Of a stretch of DNA of 64,000 nt, positions 8,107 through 17,086 are shown one piece after another. Within the stretch, counting starts at the first letter, position 1; each line of letters starts with the position of its first letter. The position numbers and the translations under genes were made by a program. Under the pieces are notes generated by a model. The model was not told where the DNA came from, did not search any database, and saw nothing but the letters and a program-made list of their open reading frames with translations. This DNA is from Pleomorphomonas sp. NRK KF1. GTDB taxonomy: Bacteria; Pseudomonadota; Alphaproteobacteria; Rhizobiales; Pleomorphomonadaceae. The stretch is taken from assembly GCF_023721755.1 (NCBI RefSeq), contig NZ_JAMDLH010000001.1, forward strand, positions 248,001-312,000, given 5' to 3'.

Positions 8107-9377
8107 GGACACCGATAGAACTCGGCGTCCGCGCCGAGGCGATGCTCGCCGAACTCGCCGCCTTCAGCGACGACGACGCCAACCTTACCCGCCTCTATCT
8201 CTCGCCAGCGCACCGCGCGGCGGCCGATCACGTCGCCGAATGGATGCGCGCCGCCGGTCTCGACGTCGGCTTCGACGCGCTTGGCACGGCGCGCGGCCGT
8301 CTGAAGCCGACGGTGCCGGGACGGGCGGGCAACCGGCGCCTGCTGATCGGCTCGCATATCGATACGGTGGTGAATGCTGGCCGGTACGACGGTATGCTGG
8401 GCGTGGTCGCCGGCATCCTCGCGGCCGAGGAGATCCGGGCGCGCGGCATCGAGCTGCCGTTCGGCATCGACGTGCTGGCCTTCGGCGACGAGGAGGGCGT
8501 GCGGTTCCCGACGACGCTCGTCTCGAGCTCGGCGGTGGCCGGTTGTCTTGTACCGTCCGATCTCGAGGCGCGGGATGCCGATGGCGTCCCGTTGCGCGAC
8601 GCTCTTCTGGCTTTCGGTGGTGACCCGGAAGCGATCGCTTCCGCTGCTTACGCTCGAGAGGAAGCGCTCGCCTATCTTGAGGTGCACATCGAACAGGGCC
8701 CGGTACTGGAAGCCGAGGGGCTGCCGATCGGCATCGTGACCTCCATCGCCGGCCAGTCGCGCTTTTCGGTGACTGTCGCCGGCGAGGCAGGCCACGCCGG
8801 TACCGTGCCGATGCTCCTGCGCCGCGATGCTCTCGCCGCCAGTGCGGAGATGATTCTGGCCATTGAGGATGTGGCCCGCGCCGGTCAAGCCCATCAGATG
8901 GTCGCAACCGTCGGACGCCTCACCGCAAGGCCCGGAGCGGTCAATGTCATTCCGGCCGAGGTGATCTTCACGCTCGACATTCGTGCCGATGCCGATGCGC
9001 CGCGCCTCACCGCCATTGCCGATTTGGACGCGCGTTTCCAGGCGATCGCCGCTCGCCGCGGCGTTTCGGTCGCCATGGATAAGTTCTACGAAAGCCCGAC
9101 GACTCCCTGCGCTCCGCGTCTCCAGGAAGCTCTTGCCGCCGCCGCTGGCGATCTCGGGCTCCCGGGCCGAAGGCTCGCCTCGGGCGCGGGCCATGACGGC
9201 CACGCCATGATTCACCTAACGGATGTCGGAATGCTGTTCGTGCGCTGCCGTGGCGGTATAAGTCACAATCCGGCCGAGTTCGCCGCCGTTGACGACATGG
9301 GACTCGCCGTGGAAGCCTTGATCAGGGCCATCGAGCGGCTGGCGACAGACGCCGCATCTTCAGGGGATCGGATATGA
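8103..9377 (+). CDS. allantoate amidohydrolase / Zn-dependent hydantoinase-carbamoylase family
   Basis: A 424-residue M20-family amidohydrolase acting on allantoate or a related N-carbamoyl compound. Metal ligands appear in order: H85-I-D87, D96 (RYDGMLGV), E130-E131 (GDEEG), H195 (EVHIEQGP) and H388 (SHNP), and GAGHDGHAM lies near 361-369. The distinctive HIEQGP motif separates the allantoate amidohydrolase/carbamoylase group from ordinary M20 peptidases. The GTG start overlaps the uraD stop by four bases, which ties it to ureide breakdown and makes allantoate (an AllC role) the best guess. N-carbamoyl-beta-alanine or carbamoyl amino acids are alternatives. Confidence 0.88.
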   Translation: MRTPIELGVRAEAMLAELAAFSDDDANLTRLYLSPAHRAAADHVAEWMRAAGLDVGFDALGTARGRLKPTVPGRAGNRRLLIGSHIDTVVNAGRYDGMLGVVAGILAAEEIRARGIELPFGIDVLAFGDEEGVRFPTTLVSSSAVAGCLVPSDLEARDADGVPLRDALLAFGGDPEAIASAAYAREEALAYLEVHIEQGPVLEAEGLPIGIVTSIAGQSRFSVTVAGEAGHAGTVPMLLRRDALAASAEMILAIEDVARAGQAHQMVATVGRLTARPGAVNVIPAEVIFTLDIRADADAPRLTAIADLDARFQAIAARRGVSVAMDKFYESPTTPCAPRLQEALAAAAGDLGLPGRRLASGAGHDGHAMIHLTDVGMLFVRCRGGISHNPAEFAAVDDMGLAVEALIRAIERLATDAASSGDRI

Positions 9378-10588
9378 AAGCCATCATCGAAGCCGCCTTC
9401 ACCGCCGAGGTCGACTTCCTGAAAGCGCTGGTGAGAGTGCCGAGCGACAATCCGCCCGGCGATTGCGCGCCGATCGCCGAGACGGCCGCCGACCGGCTCG
9501 AAGCCCTCGGATTCCGGGTCGAGCGGCATCCGGTGCCGGAACCCTTCGTCCGCCAGAACGGCATGCGCTCGGTGACCAACCTGATCGTTCGCCATGTTTT
9601 CGGCACGGGCAAGGGACCGGTGATCGCCCTCAATGCCCACGGTGACGTCGTGCCCCCGGGCTCGGGCTGGACGATGCAGCCTTATGGGGCGGAAGAAAAG
9701 GGCGGTGCGATCTATGGTCGCGGTGCCGCCGTTTCGAAGTCGGATTTCGCCACCTACGCCTTCGCACTGAAGGCACTGATTGCCTCCGAGCTGCCGCTCG
9801 ACGGCACTGTGGAACTGCATCTCACCTTTGATGAAGAAGCTGGCGGCTTCGTCGGCCCGGCGTTCCTGATCGAGCAGGGCCTGTCGAAGCCCGATTACGC
9901 CATTTCCGCCGGTTTCTCCTACGCCATCACCACCGCCCACAACGGCGTGCTGCATATGGAGATCATCATCCGAGGCAAGCAGGCCCATGCGGCCATGCCC
10001 GAGACCGGCGTCGACGCGCTGGAACACGCCGTTCCGATCCTGAAGGCGGTTTACGAGGAGCGACATCGTCTCGGCGGCACCGTTTCGGCCCAGAAAGGCA
10101 TCGGCTCGCCGAAGCTGACGGTTGGCCTGATATCCGGCGGCATCAACACCAACGTAGTGCCCGATCGTGTCGCGCTGCGCCTCGACCGCCGCCTCATTCC
10201 GGAGGAAATCGGCACCGATGTCGAGAAGAATCTGGTGGCGCTGATCGAGGCGGCGGCGCCCAAGATTGACGGGCTGGAGGTGGAGTGCCGGCGGATCATG
10301 CTGGCCGAACCCTTGCGCGAGCTGCCCGGTGCCGACCGGCTCGTGGCTTCAATCTCGGCGCATGCCGAGCAAGTGCTCGGCGTTGCCGTAGAGCCGACCG
10401 GCGTGCCGCTCTACACCGACGCCCGCCACTATTCGGCGGCCGGCATCCCGACGGTTCTCTACGGCGCTGGTCCGCGTTCGATTCTGGAAGCCAACGCCCA
10501 CGCGGCCGACGAGCACGTCCAGCTTTCGGATCTCAAGGCGGCGACCGAAGTGATCGCGCTGACGCTGAAAGACCTCCTCACGCCGTGA
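9374..10588 (+). CDS. M20 family metallopeptidase / deacylase
   Basis: A 404-residue ArgE/DapE-type zinc hydrolase. Visible metal-site motifs are NAHGDVVPPGSGW (about 87-99), RGAAVSKSD (about 117-124, taking the position of the bridging aspartate) and FDEEAGG (about 152-158). A central dimerisation domain with AHAAMPETGVDALE follows. The start ATG overlaps the preceding stop by four bases, so uraD, the amidohydrolase and this gene form one translationally coupled unit. It may act on a later ureide intermediate or a carbamoylated amino acid; the substrate is not visible. Confidence 0.85.
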   Translation: MKAIIEAAFTAEVDFLKALVRVPSDNPPGDCAPIAETAADRLEALGFRVERHPVPEPFVRQNGMRSVTNLIVRHVFGTGKGPVIALNAHGDVVPPGSGWTMQPYGAEEKGGAIYGRGAAVSKSDFATYAFALKALIASELPLDGTVELHLTFDEEAGGFVGPAFLIEQGLSKPDYAISAGFSYAITTAHNGVLHMEIIIRGKQAHAAMPETGVDALEHAVPILKAVYEERHRLGGTVSAQKGIGSPKLTVGLISGGINTNVVPDRVALRLDRRLIPEEIGTDVEKNLVALIEAAAPKIDGLEVECRRIMLAEPLRELPGADRLVASISAHAEQVLGVAVEPTGVPLYTDARHYSAAGIPTVLYGAGPRSILEANAHAADEHVQLSDLKAATEVIALTLKDLLTP

Positions 10589-10593
10589 GGAGG
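10573..10593. terminator. hairpin over the stop codon of the M20 gene
   Basis: CCTCCTCAC (10573-10581) and GTGAGGAGG (10585-10593) form a 9-bp stem with a 3-base loop that covers the last codons of the M20 gene, with convergent rimO ending five bases further on. No T-tract is present, so the function as a bidirectional stop is inferred. Confidence 0.4.
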
Positions 10594-10597
10594 GCGC

Positions 10598-11932
10598 TCA
10601 GCCCACCGTGCCCCAGAGATCATAGGCGTCGGCGCGCTCGATCTTGGCGGTGACGATGTCGCCGACGCGCATCGGGCGACGGCTCGTCAGGTGAACGGAG
10701 CCGTCGATTTCCGGTGCGTCCCACTTGGAGCGGCCCTTGGCGACCGTGCCATTCGCCTCGTCGATGATGACCGGGATGCGCTTGCCGACGCGGCGCTGCA
10801 ACAGTTTGGCCGAAATGCCCTGCTGATGGGCCATGAAACGGTGCCAGCGGCGCTCCTGCTCCTCCGGCGGCACCAGCGGCAGGCCGAGGTCGTTGGCGGC
10901 CGCGCCCTTGACGGGCTCGTACTTGAAGCAGCCGACCCGCTCCAGCTTCACCTCCGACAGCCAGTTGAGCAGCATCTCGAAATCTTCCTCCGTCTCGCCG
11001 GGGAATCCGACGATGAAGGTGGAGCGGATGGCGAGGTCCGGGCAGATCTCGCGCCACTTGGCGATGCGCTCGGCCGTCTTCTCCTGGTGTGCCGGCCGGC
11101 GCATGGCGCGGAGCACGTTGGGGGAAGCGTGCTGGAAGGGGATGTCCAGATACGGCAGAACCTTGCCGTCGGCCATCAGCGAGATGACTTCGTCGACATG
11201 CGGATAGGGATAGACGTAGTGGAGGCGCACCCAGATGCCGAACTCGGAGAGTGCATCGGCCAGATCGTAGAAGCGCGCGCGGATCTCCCGGTCCTTCCAG
11301 ATGCCGGACTGATACTTGATGTCGACGCCGTAGGCGGAGGTGTCCTGCGAGATGACCAACAGCTCCTTGACGCCCGCGTTGGCCAACCTTTCGGCTTCCT
11401 TCAGCACGTCGACCACCGGCCGCGACACGAGGTCACCCCTCAGCTTCGGGATGATGCAGAAGCTGCAACGATTGTGGCAGCCCTCGGAGATCTTGAGGTA
11501 GGCGTAATGGCGCGGCGTGAGCTTGACGCCCTGCGGCGGCACCAGATCGAGGAAGGGATCGTGGGCCGGTGGAATGGCCTCGTGAACGGCGCTCATCACG
11601 CTCTCGTAGGCCTGGGGGCCTGTGATCGCGAGAACGTCGGGGAAAGCATCGCGGATCTGCTCGGGCTCGGCGCCCATGCAGCCGGTGACGATGACCTTGC
11701 CGTTCTCGGCCATCGCCTTGCCGATGGCGTCGAGGCTTTCGGCCTTGGCGCTGTCGAGGAAGCCGCAGGTGTTGACGATGACGACGTCGGCTCCGTCGTG
11801 GCGGCGGGCGATCTCGTAACCTTCCGATCTCAGGTGCGTCACGATCCGTTCGCTATCGACCAGGGCCTTCGGGCAGCCAAGGCTGACGAAGGAGATCTTC
11901 GGTGCAATGTCGGAGCGGGCGTCAGTGGTCAT
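10598..11932 (-). CDS. rimO: ribosomal protein uS12 methylthiotransferase RimO
   Basis: A radical-SAM enzyme that adds a methylthio group to an aspartate of ribosomal protein S12. In the 444-residue product the N-terminal MTTase domain has its three cluster cysteines at 20, 56 and 85 (SLGCPK, NTCGF, GCMG), the radical-SAM triad is C152/C156/C159 in CHNRCSFC, and a TRAM domain ends the protein. [12 protein letters not shown] near the start separates RimO from MiaB. It stands alone on the minus strand, convergent with the ureide genes. Confidence 0.97.
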   Translation of the reverse strand: MTTDARSDIAPKISFVSLGCPKALVDSERIVTHLRSEGYEIARRHDGADVVIVNTCGFLDSAKAESLDAIGKAMAENGKVIVTGCMGAEPEQIRDAFPDVLAITGPQAYESVMSAVHEAIPPAHDPFLDLVPPQGVKLTPRHYAYLKISEGCHNRCSFCIIPKLRGDLVSRPVVDVLKEAERLANAGVKELLVISQDTSAYGVDIKYQSGIWKDREIRARFYDLADALSEFGIWVRLHYVYPYPHVDEVISLMADGKVLPYLDIPFQHASPNVLRAMRRPAHQEKTAERIAKWREICPDLAIRSTFIVGFPGETEEDFEMLLNWLSEVKLERVGCFKYEPVKGAAANDLGLPLVPPEEQERRWHRFMAHQQGISAKLLQRRVGKRIPVIIDEANGTVAKGRSKWDAPEIDGSVHLTSRRPMRVGDIVTAKIERADAYDLWGTVG

Positions 11933-12145
11933 TGGCCGTGAAATCCTGAGCTTTTGAGGCCGAGATGCATGGAGAGCTTTTGCAGTGCCGTCAAGATGGG
12001 AGGCAGAGAATTTGCCGGAGTTGAACGGCCCGAATGGTAACGTGGATCTTCACGCGACGATCACCTTTTACGGCGCATCAAAAAGGAAATCGCAAAGACT
12101 TTGCCGCTAGTGTATGATCCAGACAATAACGAGTATCGAGGCTTC

Positions 12146-12532
12146 ATGCGCTTCCCGACGTCCCGTTCTTCATGGCCGCTTGCGGCCACGACCGCCGTTC
12201 TTGCCGTCCTCACCCTGGGGGGATGTGCAAGCGGGCCATCCGATTTTCTCTCCGTGGCTTCCAGTGAGCCCCAGGCCGAAAAGCCCATCGTTCGCGATGC
12301 CAACGAGCAGGCGGCGCTGGCCGCGGCGCTCGCGGCACAGAGCCGCGGTTACCGGATGCCCTCCGACAACATGTCGACTGTGATGGCCCTGTCGGTAGCG
12401 CGCCAGCAGCAGAACGAAGAGGCGCAGGCACTCATTCAGGAAACCGAATCCGCGTTCAAGCCTGTCGAGCCGTCGGTCTGCGATCCCTACTCGGTCGATC
12501 CGGCGACTGCCTGCCCGGCCAAGCTCCCCTGA
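12146..12532 (+). CDS. putative small lipoprotein, 128 aa
   Basis: A hypothetical secreted lipoprotein. Starting at ATG 12146 it has a basic n-region, a hydrophobic stretch (about 11-23) and a lipobox LGGC with the acylated cysteine at residue 27. The mature part is Ala/Gln-rich, with SRGYRMPSDNMSTVMALSVA in the middle and a C-terminal VCDPYSVDPATACPAKLP segment holding two further cysteines. I do not recognise the family. The frame opens earlier (12101) but only the ATG at 12146 gives a proper signal peptide. It is convergent with a SPOR-domain gene. Confidence 0.7.
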   Translation: MRFPTSRSSWPLAATTAVLAVLTLGGCASGPSDFLSVASSEPQAEKPIVRDANEQAALAAALAAQSRGYRMPSDNMSTVMALSVARQQQNEEAQALIQETESAFKPVEPSVCDPYSVDPATACPAKLP

Positions 12533-12539
12533 CAACCGC

Positions 12540-12563
12540 GAGGTCGGTCTGCGAACCGGCCTC
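12540..12563. terminator. hairpin between lipoprotein gene and SPOR gene
   Basis: GAGGTCGGT at 12540-12548 pairs with AACCGGCCTC-type sequence at 12555-12563 (9 bp with one G-T pair, 6-base loop). It sits in the 29-base gap between convergent genes and reaches the stop codon of the SPOR gene. No T-tract follows. Confidence 0.4.
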
Positions 12564-13407
12564 AATGCATCGACAGCTGCTGCCCCAGGTAAAAGGCGGG
12601 CAGGCACTTGATGCCAGACGCTTCGGCCTTGCCGCAGCGCTCCGCTGCTTCGGCGGCATTGCGGAACGGACCGGCGATCAGCAACAACTCGGTACGGCCG
12701 CCGCGGTCGCGGATGGTGGCCAGGCCATCCAGCCCTTCAAATAGCGCAGGATACTGCCTCACGAGGTCCGACCACGCGCTCTTGAGCGTGGTGAGGTCGC
12801 CGTAAGCGCCGAGTTCCATGCCGAATTGGGTGTAGGCCGCTTCACGTTGCGAGTTGCCGTCAGGCGGCACAAGATCGTCGAAGCTGCGCGTCGACGACGG
12901 CAGCCCACTCGTCGTGCCGAGCGTCGGCGCCGAGGGGGCTCCGCTGATGCTGCCGGTCATCTCCGAAAAACGCCCCTCGATCTTGCCGAGTCGCTCCGAC
13001 AGGGCGTCGATCTGACCGCGCAGAAGCTCGGTGGTCTGCCGCAGCGCTGCGTTCTCGATCCGCACCTTCGCAAGCTCGGTGGCGATGTCGGCGTCTTGCG
13101 TTGGCGCGCCCACCATGTCGCTGCGGCCGCTCGACGTCGTTGCGATCGAGCTCGGTTCTGGGGCCGGAGTGCCTCGCAGAAGGGTTGCTCCGCCTCCCGA
13201 GGCGACGGGACGTGGTGGCGGTGTGGGCGTCTCGCGAACCGGATTGCCGTAGACGAGGGCGACGACGGCAAACATCACCGCCAGCCCCGCGATGGCGAAC
13301 CACACCGACAACGCAAAGGAGCCGGAACCGGGAACCCCGTTTCCGCCGCCATATCTGTCGTCACGCTCGCCGTTCACGAGAACACCCCAAACGCCGAAAG
13401 GCCGCAT
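12562..13407 (-). CDS. SPOR-domain membrane protein
   Basis: A bitopic inner-membrane protein of about 281 residues. From ATG 13407 it has a Gly-rich cytoplasmic lead, one membrane helix (about 32-53), a Pro-rich linker, a predicted coiled coil (about 108-147, KVRIENAALRQTTELLRGQI) and a C-terminal domain of about 80 residues resembling SPOR, which binds denuded peptidoglycan at the septum. The start is uncertain: GTG 13449 and GTG 13377 are also in frame; 13407 is the only ATG and has GGAAGAG upstream. It is divergent from the DUF502 gene. Confidence 0.72.
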   Translation of the reverse strand: MRPFGVWGVLVNGERDDRYGGGNGVPGSGSFALSVWFAIAGLAVMFAVVALVYGNPVRETPTPPPRPVASGGGATLLRGTPAPEPSSIATTSSGRSDMVGAPTQDADIATELAKVRIENAALRQTTELLRGQIDALSERLGKIEGRFSEMTGSISGAPSAPTLGTTSGLPSSTRSFDDLVPPDGNSQREAAYTQFGMELGAYGDLTTLKSAWSDLVRQYPALFEGLDGLATIRDRGGRTELLLIAGPFRNAAEAAERCGKAEASGIKCLPAFYLGQQLSMH

Positions 13408-13621
13408 TTCGGCCAGTCTCTTCCATAAAGGATGAGGAAGCCGATTCACTCAAGGACAATGAGTCGCTGCCGACGTCTGTTGTCGTGCTTACCCACGAGT
13501 GTTTCACGATTGCGTCATCGGCGGCGTGACAAGGCAAGCCTGTGGACGCGAAACTTCACTTGTTCCCGATGCATGGGCAATATGGGGTATGACTGGGCGG
13601 TGAATCGGAAGGGCAGGGAGC

Positions 13622-14338
13622 GTGACGAGACTTAGGAACTACTTCCTGACCGGATTGCTGGTGGCCGGGCCGGCCGGCATCACCATCTACATCACCTGGT
13701 CGATGGTGTCGTGGATCGACAGCTGGGTGAAACCCTATTTGCCTCTCGCCTACAATCCGGACACTTATCTGCCCTTTCGAGTCCCGGGCTATGGCCTGGT
13801 AGTCGCCCTGATCGTCATCACGCTCATTGGGTTCCTGACCGCCAACATCGTCGGCGCCTCGATCTTTTCGTTCTCCGAAGAGCTGGTCGATCGCATGCCG
13901 CTGGTGCGCAATCTCTACAAGGGATTGAAGCAGATCTTCTCGTCGGTGCTCGCCGACAAGGGCAATGCCTTCAAACAGGCGGCGCTGGTGCGTTTTCCGC
14001 ATGCTGGCGTGTGGACCATAGGCTTCGTCGCCGGCGCGACGCGCGGCGAGGTCGCGGATCGGCTGGAGGGCGGCGACGACATGCTCACCGTCTATGTGCC
14101 GACCACGCCCAATCCGACCGGCGGCTATCTCATTTTCATCCCGCGCGAGGATGTGGTCATTCTCGACATGACCGTCGAGGATGCCGCCAAGTTCGTCATT
14201 TCCTTCGGCCTCGTCACCGCGCAGTCGGCCGACGCGGCCGAGAGCCTCATCCGGACGCTGTCGAAAGGCGGTTCCCGTCAGTCGGTCACCACCGACGCAT
14301 CGGAGCGTCCCGCCCACTCGGTCCACGAGCCATCGTAG
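13622..14338 (+). CDS. DUF502 family membrane protein
   Basis: A 238-residue integral membrane protein of unknown function. Two hydrophobic segments are seen (about 8-29 and 57-81), followed by the family-typical VRNLYKGLKQIFSSV and a soluble C-terminal part with TTPNPTGGYLIFIPREDV. The GTG start at 13622 has AGGGAG just upstream. The last 61 bases overlap the 3' end of convergent sseA, so the two genes share coding DNA there. DUF502 genes in alphaproteobacteria often lie near recG or mfd, which are not seen here. Confidence 0.88.
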   Translation: MTRLRNYFLTGLLVAGPAGITIYITWSMVSWIDSWVKPYLPLAYNPDTYLPFRVPGYGLVVALIVITLIGFLTANIVGASIFSFSEELVDRMPLVRNLYKGLKQIFSSVLADKGNAFKQAALVRFPHAGVWTIGFVAGATRGEVADRLEGGDDMLTVYVPTTPNPTGGYLIFIPREDVVILDMTVEDAAKFVISFGLVTAQSADAAESLIRTLSKGGSRQSVTTDASERPAHSVHEPS

Positions 14339-15123
14339 ATTGCAACCTGCCGTGCCCCGAGCAGGTCGAGGGCGAGCGCAATCACCGCTGCCGACACGCC
14401 CGAGCCGCAGCTGGCGATTACCGGCTTGCTCGGATCGATGCCGCGACTTGCGAACAAGGTCCGGAGATCGCTGGCCGACTTCAGTCGTCCGCCCTCGATC
14501 GCCTCTCCGAACGGCAAGTTGATGGCGCCGGGCATGTGCCCGGACCGAAGACCGGCGCGCGGTTCGGGGTCGCGTCCATGAAAACGGCCGGCCGAGCGGG
14601 CGTCCACGATCTGCGTGCCGCCACCGAGCGATGACTTTACCTCATCGAAATTCTTGACGGTCGTCGGATCGAAGCGAGGCGTGAACGTTGCCGGTGCGCG
14701 AGACACCTCGCCGGCTTCGAGCGGGTACTCGGCGGCAATCCAGGCGGGAAGGCCGCCGTCGAGCAGCACGACGTCGCGCGCGCCCATGATCCGGAAGCTC
14801 CACCAGACGCGGGCCGCCGAGAAAAGACCGACGCTGTCGTAGACGACGATGGTCTGCGTGTTGCCGATACCGAGCGCTCCCACCGCGCGTGCAAACGCAT
14901 CCGGCGTCGGCAACATGTGCGGCAGGGACGATGTGGTGTCGGCAATGGCATCGAGGTCGAAAAAGACCGCTCCCGGAATATGGCTCGCGAGATACTCGGA
15001 CCGGCCGCTGCGACCGGCTGCCGGCATGTGCCAGGAGCCGTCGACCACAATCACATCGGGATCGTCGATGTGGCGCAGGAGCCAGTCGGCGGTGACGAAG
15101 TGAGCGTCTGGATGCACGGGCAT
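14278..15123 (-). CDS. sseA: 3-mercaptopyruvate sulfurtransferase
   Basis: A two-domain rhodanese that moves sulfur from 3-mercaptopyruvate to thiophilic acceptors. The 281-residue product has the inactive N-terminal rhodanese domain and the catalytic loop CGSGVSA with the active cysteine at residue 239; the CGSG form marks mercaptopyruvate rather than thiosulfate sulfurtransferases. It is last in a minus-strand set with cysK and alaX (21-base gap), so cysteine supply and breakdown lie in one operon. Its 3' end overlaps the DUF502 gene by 61 bases. Confidence 0.93.
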   Translation of the reverse strand: MPVHPDAHFVTADWLLRHIDDPDVIVVDGSWHMPAAGRSGRSEYLASHIPGAVFFDLDAIADTTSSLPHMLPTPDAFARAVGALGIGNTQTIVVYDSVGLFSAARVWWSFRIMGARDVVLLDGGLPAWIAAEYPLEAGEVSRAPATFTPRFDPTTVKNFDEVKSSLGGGTQIVDARSAGRFHGRDPEPRAGLRSGHMPGAINLPFGEAIEGGRLKSASDLRTLFASRGIDPSKPVIASCGSGVSAAVIALALDLLGARQVAIYDGSWTEWAGRSDASVVTD

Positions 15124-15144
15124 CGGAACCTCCGGAGATTGAGT

Positions 15145-15879
15145 TCAAGCGGCTTCGGTCGCTGGGGCGAACCGAAGACGGACACGACGGTTGAGGCGGC
15201 CCTTGTTCTCGATCTTGGCAATCTGCACTTCGCCAATCTCGCCGGTCGATTTGACGTGCGTTCCGCCGCAAGGCTGAAGGTCGACGTCGGTCCCGATGCG
15301 TACCAGGCGCACTCGGCCGGCACCCGTTGGCGGCTTCACCTTCATCGTCTTGACGAGAGCGGGATTCTCGGCCAGCTCCGCGTCGGTGATCCACTCGGTG
15401 GTGACGGCGTGGTCGGCGCGGATCAGCGCGTTGAGGGCGTCGGTGGCCGAAGCCCTGTCGACCGTCTCCCCTTCGGGAAGATCGAAGTCGAGCCGGCCTT
15501 CCTCCACGCCCACCTGACCGCCGGTGACGGGATAAGGCAGCACCACTGAAAGAAGATGCATCGCCGTATGCATCCGCATCAGGGCATGGCGGCGCGCCCA
15601 GTCGAGGCGCTGAATGATCGTCTGCCCAAACTGCGGTAACTCCTGCCCGGATTCTGGAACAAGAATGATCGATGACCGATCAGCGCTATACATGGAGTTC
15701 TTGATGTTGGTTCTGAACCCGGTCCCCCATTCGATCGATCCGCGGTCGCCAGGCTGGCCACCGCCTTGCGGGTAAAAGATCGCGCGGTCGACGTAGAGGC
15801 CCCCATCCGTGCCGACGGCAGTCACCGTCGCCTCGGCGAGTTCCAGGTAAGGGTTATCGAGGTACAGAGCCTCGGTCAT
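15145..15879 (-). CDS. alanyl-tRNA editing protein AlaX-like
   Basis: A free-standing editing domain that hydrolyses mischarged tRNA-Ala (Ser- or Gly-tRNA-Ala). The 244-residue product has the glycine-rich loop PQGGGQPGDRG (37-47) of AlaX-II/AlaRS-like proteins and the zinc ligands H104 and H108 (HTAMH) plus C204 and H208 (CGGTH). The frame is open upstream but ATG 15879 gives the normal start and lies 13 bases after the cysK stop. It shares an operon with cysK and sseA, whose products affect serine and cysteine pools. Confidence 0.9.
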   Translation of the reverse strand: MTEALYLDNPYLELAEATVTAVGTDGGLYVDRAIFYPQGGGQPGDRGSIEWGTGFRTNIKNSMYSADRSSIILVPESGQELPQFGQTIIQRLDWARRHALMRMHTAMHLLSVVLPYPVTGGQVGVEEGRLDFDLPEGETVDRASATDALNALIRADHAVTTEWITDAELAENPALVKTMKVKPPTGAGRVRLVRIGTDVDLQPCGGTHVKSTGEIGEVQIAKIENKGRLNRRVRLRFAPATEAA

Positions 15880-15892
15880 CGTAAGTCCTCTG

Positions 15893-16924
15893 TCATGCCG
15901 CCTCGAACGGCGGCCTGAATTTCCTCGGAGCATCTAGCCAACTCGGTACCGCCAGATTCTTGCTCCTCAGAAACGTCGGGTTGTACAGCTTTGACGCATA
16001 ACGTGCGCCACCGTCGCAAAGCACGGTGACGATGGTGTGTCCCGGGCCAAGCTCGCGAGCGAGAGCGATGGCGCCGGCGACGTTGATTCCGGAGGAGCCG
16101 CCGAGGCAGAGCCCTTCGTGTTCCACCAGGTCGAACAGCTCGGCGAGCGCGGTCTCGTCGGAGATGCGGCAGGAAAAGTCCACCGGCGCGCCTTCGAGAT
16201 TGGCGGTTATGCGACCTTGACCGATGCCCTCGGTGATTGAAGAGCCCTCTGCCTTGAGTTCGCCGGTCGTATACCAGGCGTGCAGCGCGGCCCCATGCGG
16301 ATCGGCCAACCCGATCTTCACGTCGGGCTTCATGTCCTTGAGGCCGATGCCGACGCCGGCCAAGGTGCCGCCCGAGCCGACGGCGCAGATGAACCCATCG
16401 ATCTTGCCGTCCGTTTGCTCGAAGATCTCGCGGGCCGTCGTCTCGATATGGGCCTGCCTGTTGGCGACATTGTCGAACTGGTTGGCCCAAATCGCGCCGT
16501 GCGGTTCGGTCTTGGCGAGCTGGTCGGCCAACCGACCGGACAGCTTCACATAATTGTTGGGATTGCGGTAGGGAACGGCCGGTACCTCGACCAGCTCGGC
16601 GCCCACCATTCGAAGGTAATCCTTCTTTTCCTGCGACTGCGTTTCTGGAATGACGATGACCGTCTTGAGGCCGAGCGCACTGCCGACCAGCGCGAGGCCT
16701 ATGCCGGTGTTGCCCGCCGTACCCTCCACGACGGTGCCGCCCGGTTGCAGGCGTCCGGCCTTCAAGGCATCGCGAATGATGTAGAGGGCGGCGCGGTCTT
16801 TCACCGACTGGCCAGGGTTCATGAACTCCGCCTTGCCGAGAATCTCGCAACCCGTCTTTTCGGAAGCACGACGAAGACGGATCAACGGCGTGTTGCCGAT
16901 GGTGTCGAGAATACTAGCGGTCAC
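15893..16924 (-). CDS. cysK: cysteine synthase A
   Basis: PLP-dependent O-acetylserine sulfhydrylase, the last step of cysteine synthesis. The 343-residue product has the PLP lysine K42 in SVKDRAA, the substrate loop EGTAGNTGIG (about 66-75) and the C-terminal GGSSGINVAGA phosphate-binding loop. It is the long alphaproteobacterial form (about 340 residues rather than 310-320). The only suitable start is the GTG at 16924, with GGAG eight bases upstream; the longer frame to 17059 lacks homology-like sequence. First gene of the cysK-alaX-sseA unit. Confidence 0.92.
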   Translation of the reverse strand: MTASILDTIGNTPLIRLRRASEKTGCEILGKAEFMNPGQSVKDRAALYIIRDALKAGRLQPGGTVVEGTAGNTGIGLALVGSALGLKTVIVIPETQSQEKKDYLRMVGAELVEVPAVPYRNPNNYVKLSGRLADQLAKTEPHGAIWANQFDNVANRQAHIETTAREIFEQTDGKIDGFICAVGSGGTLAGVGIGLKDMKPDVKIGLADPHGAALHAWYTTGELKAEGSSITEGIGQGRITANLEGAPVDFSCRISDETALAELFDLVEHEGLCLGGSSGINVAGAIALARELGPGHTIVTVLCDGGARYASKLYNPTFLRSKNLAVPSWLDAPRKFRPPFEAA

Positions 16925-17086
16925 TGGGCATCTCCATGGGACTGCCGTCGGAAGGTCGGCGGAACAAACCGAGCAACCCGCCCCGGGGTGCAGGCGTTCC
17001 ACAGAAAGTGGATACAAAACAAAAGCCTGGGCAAACACCGAGTCCAACCGGTCGGTCATTGCTCCGGGCTTTTGGGTGAATATTGT

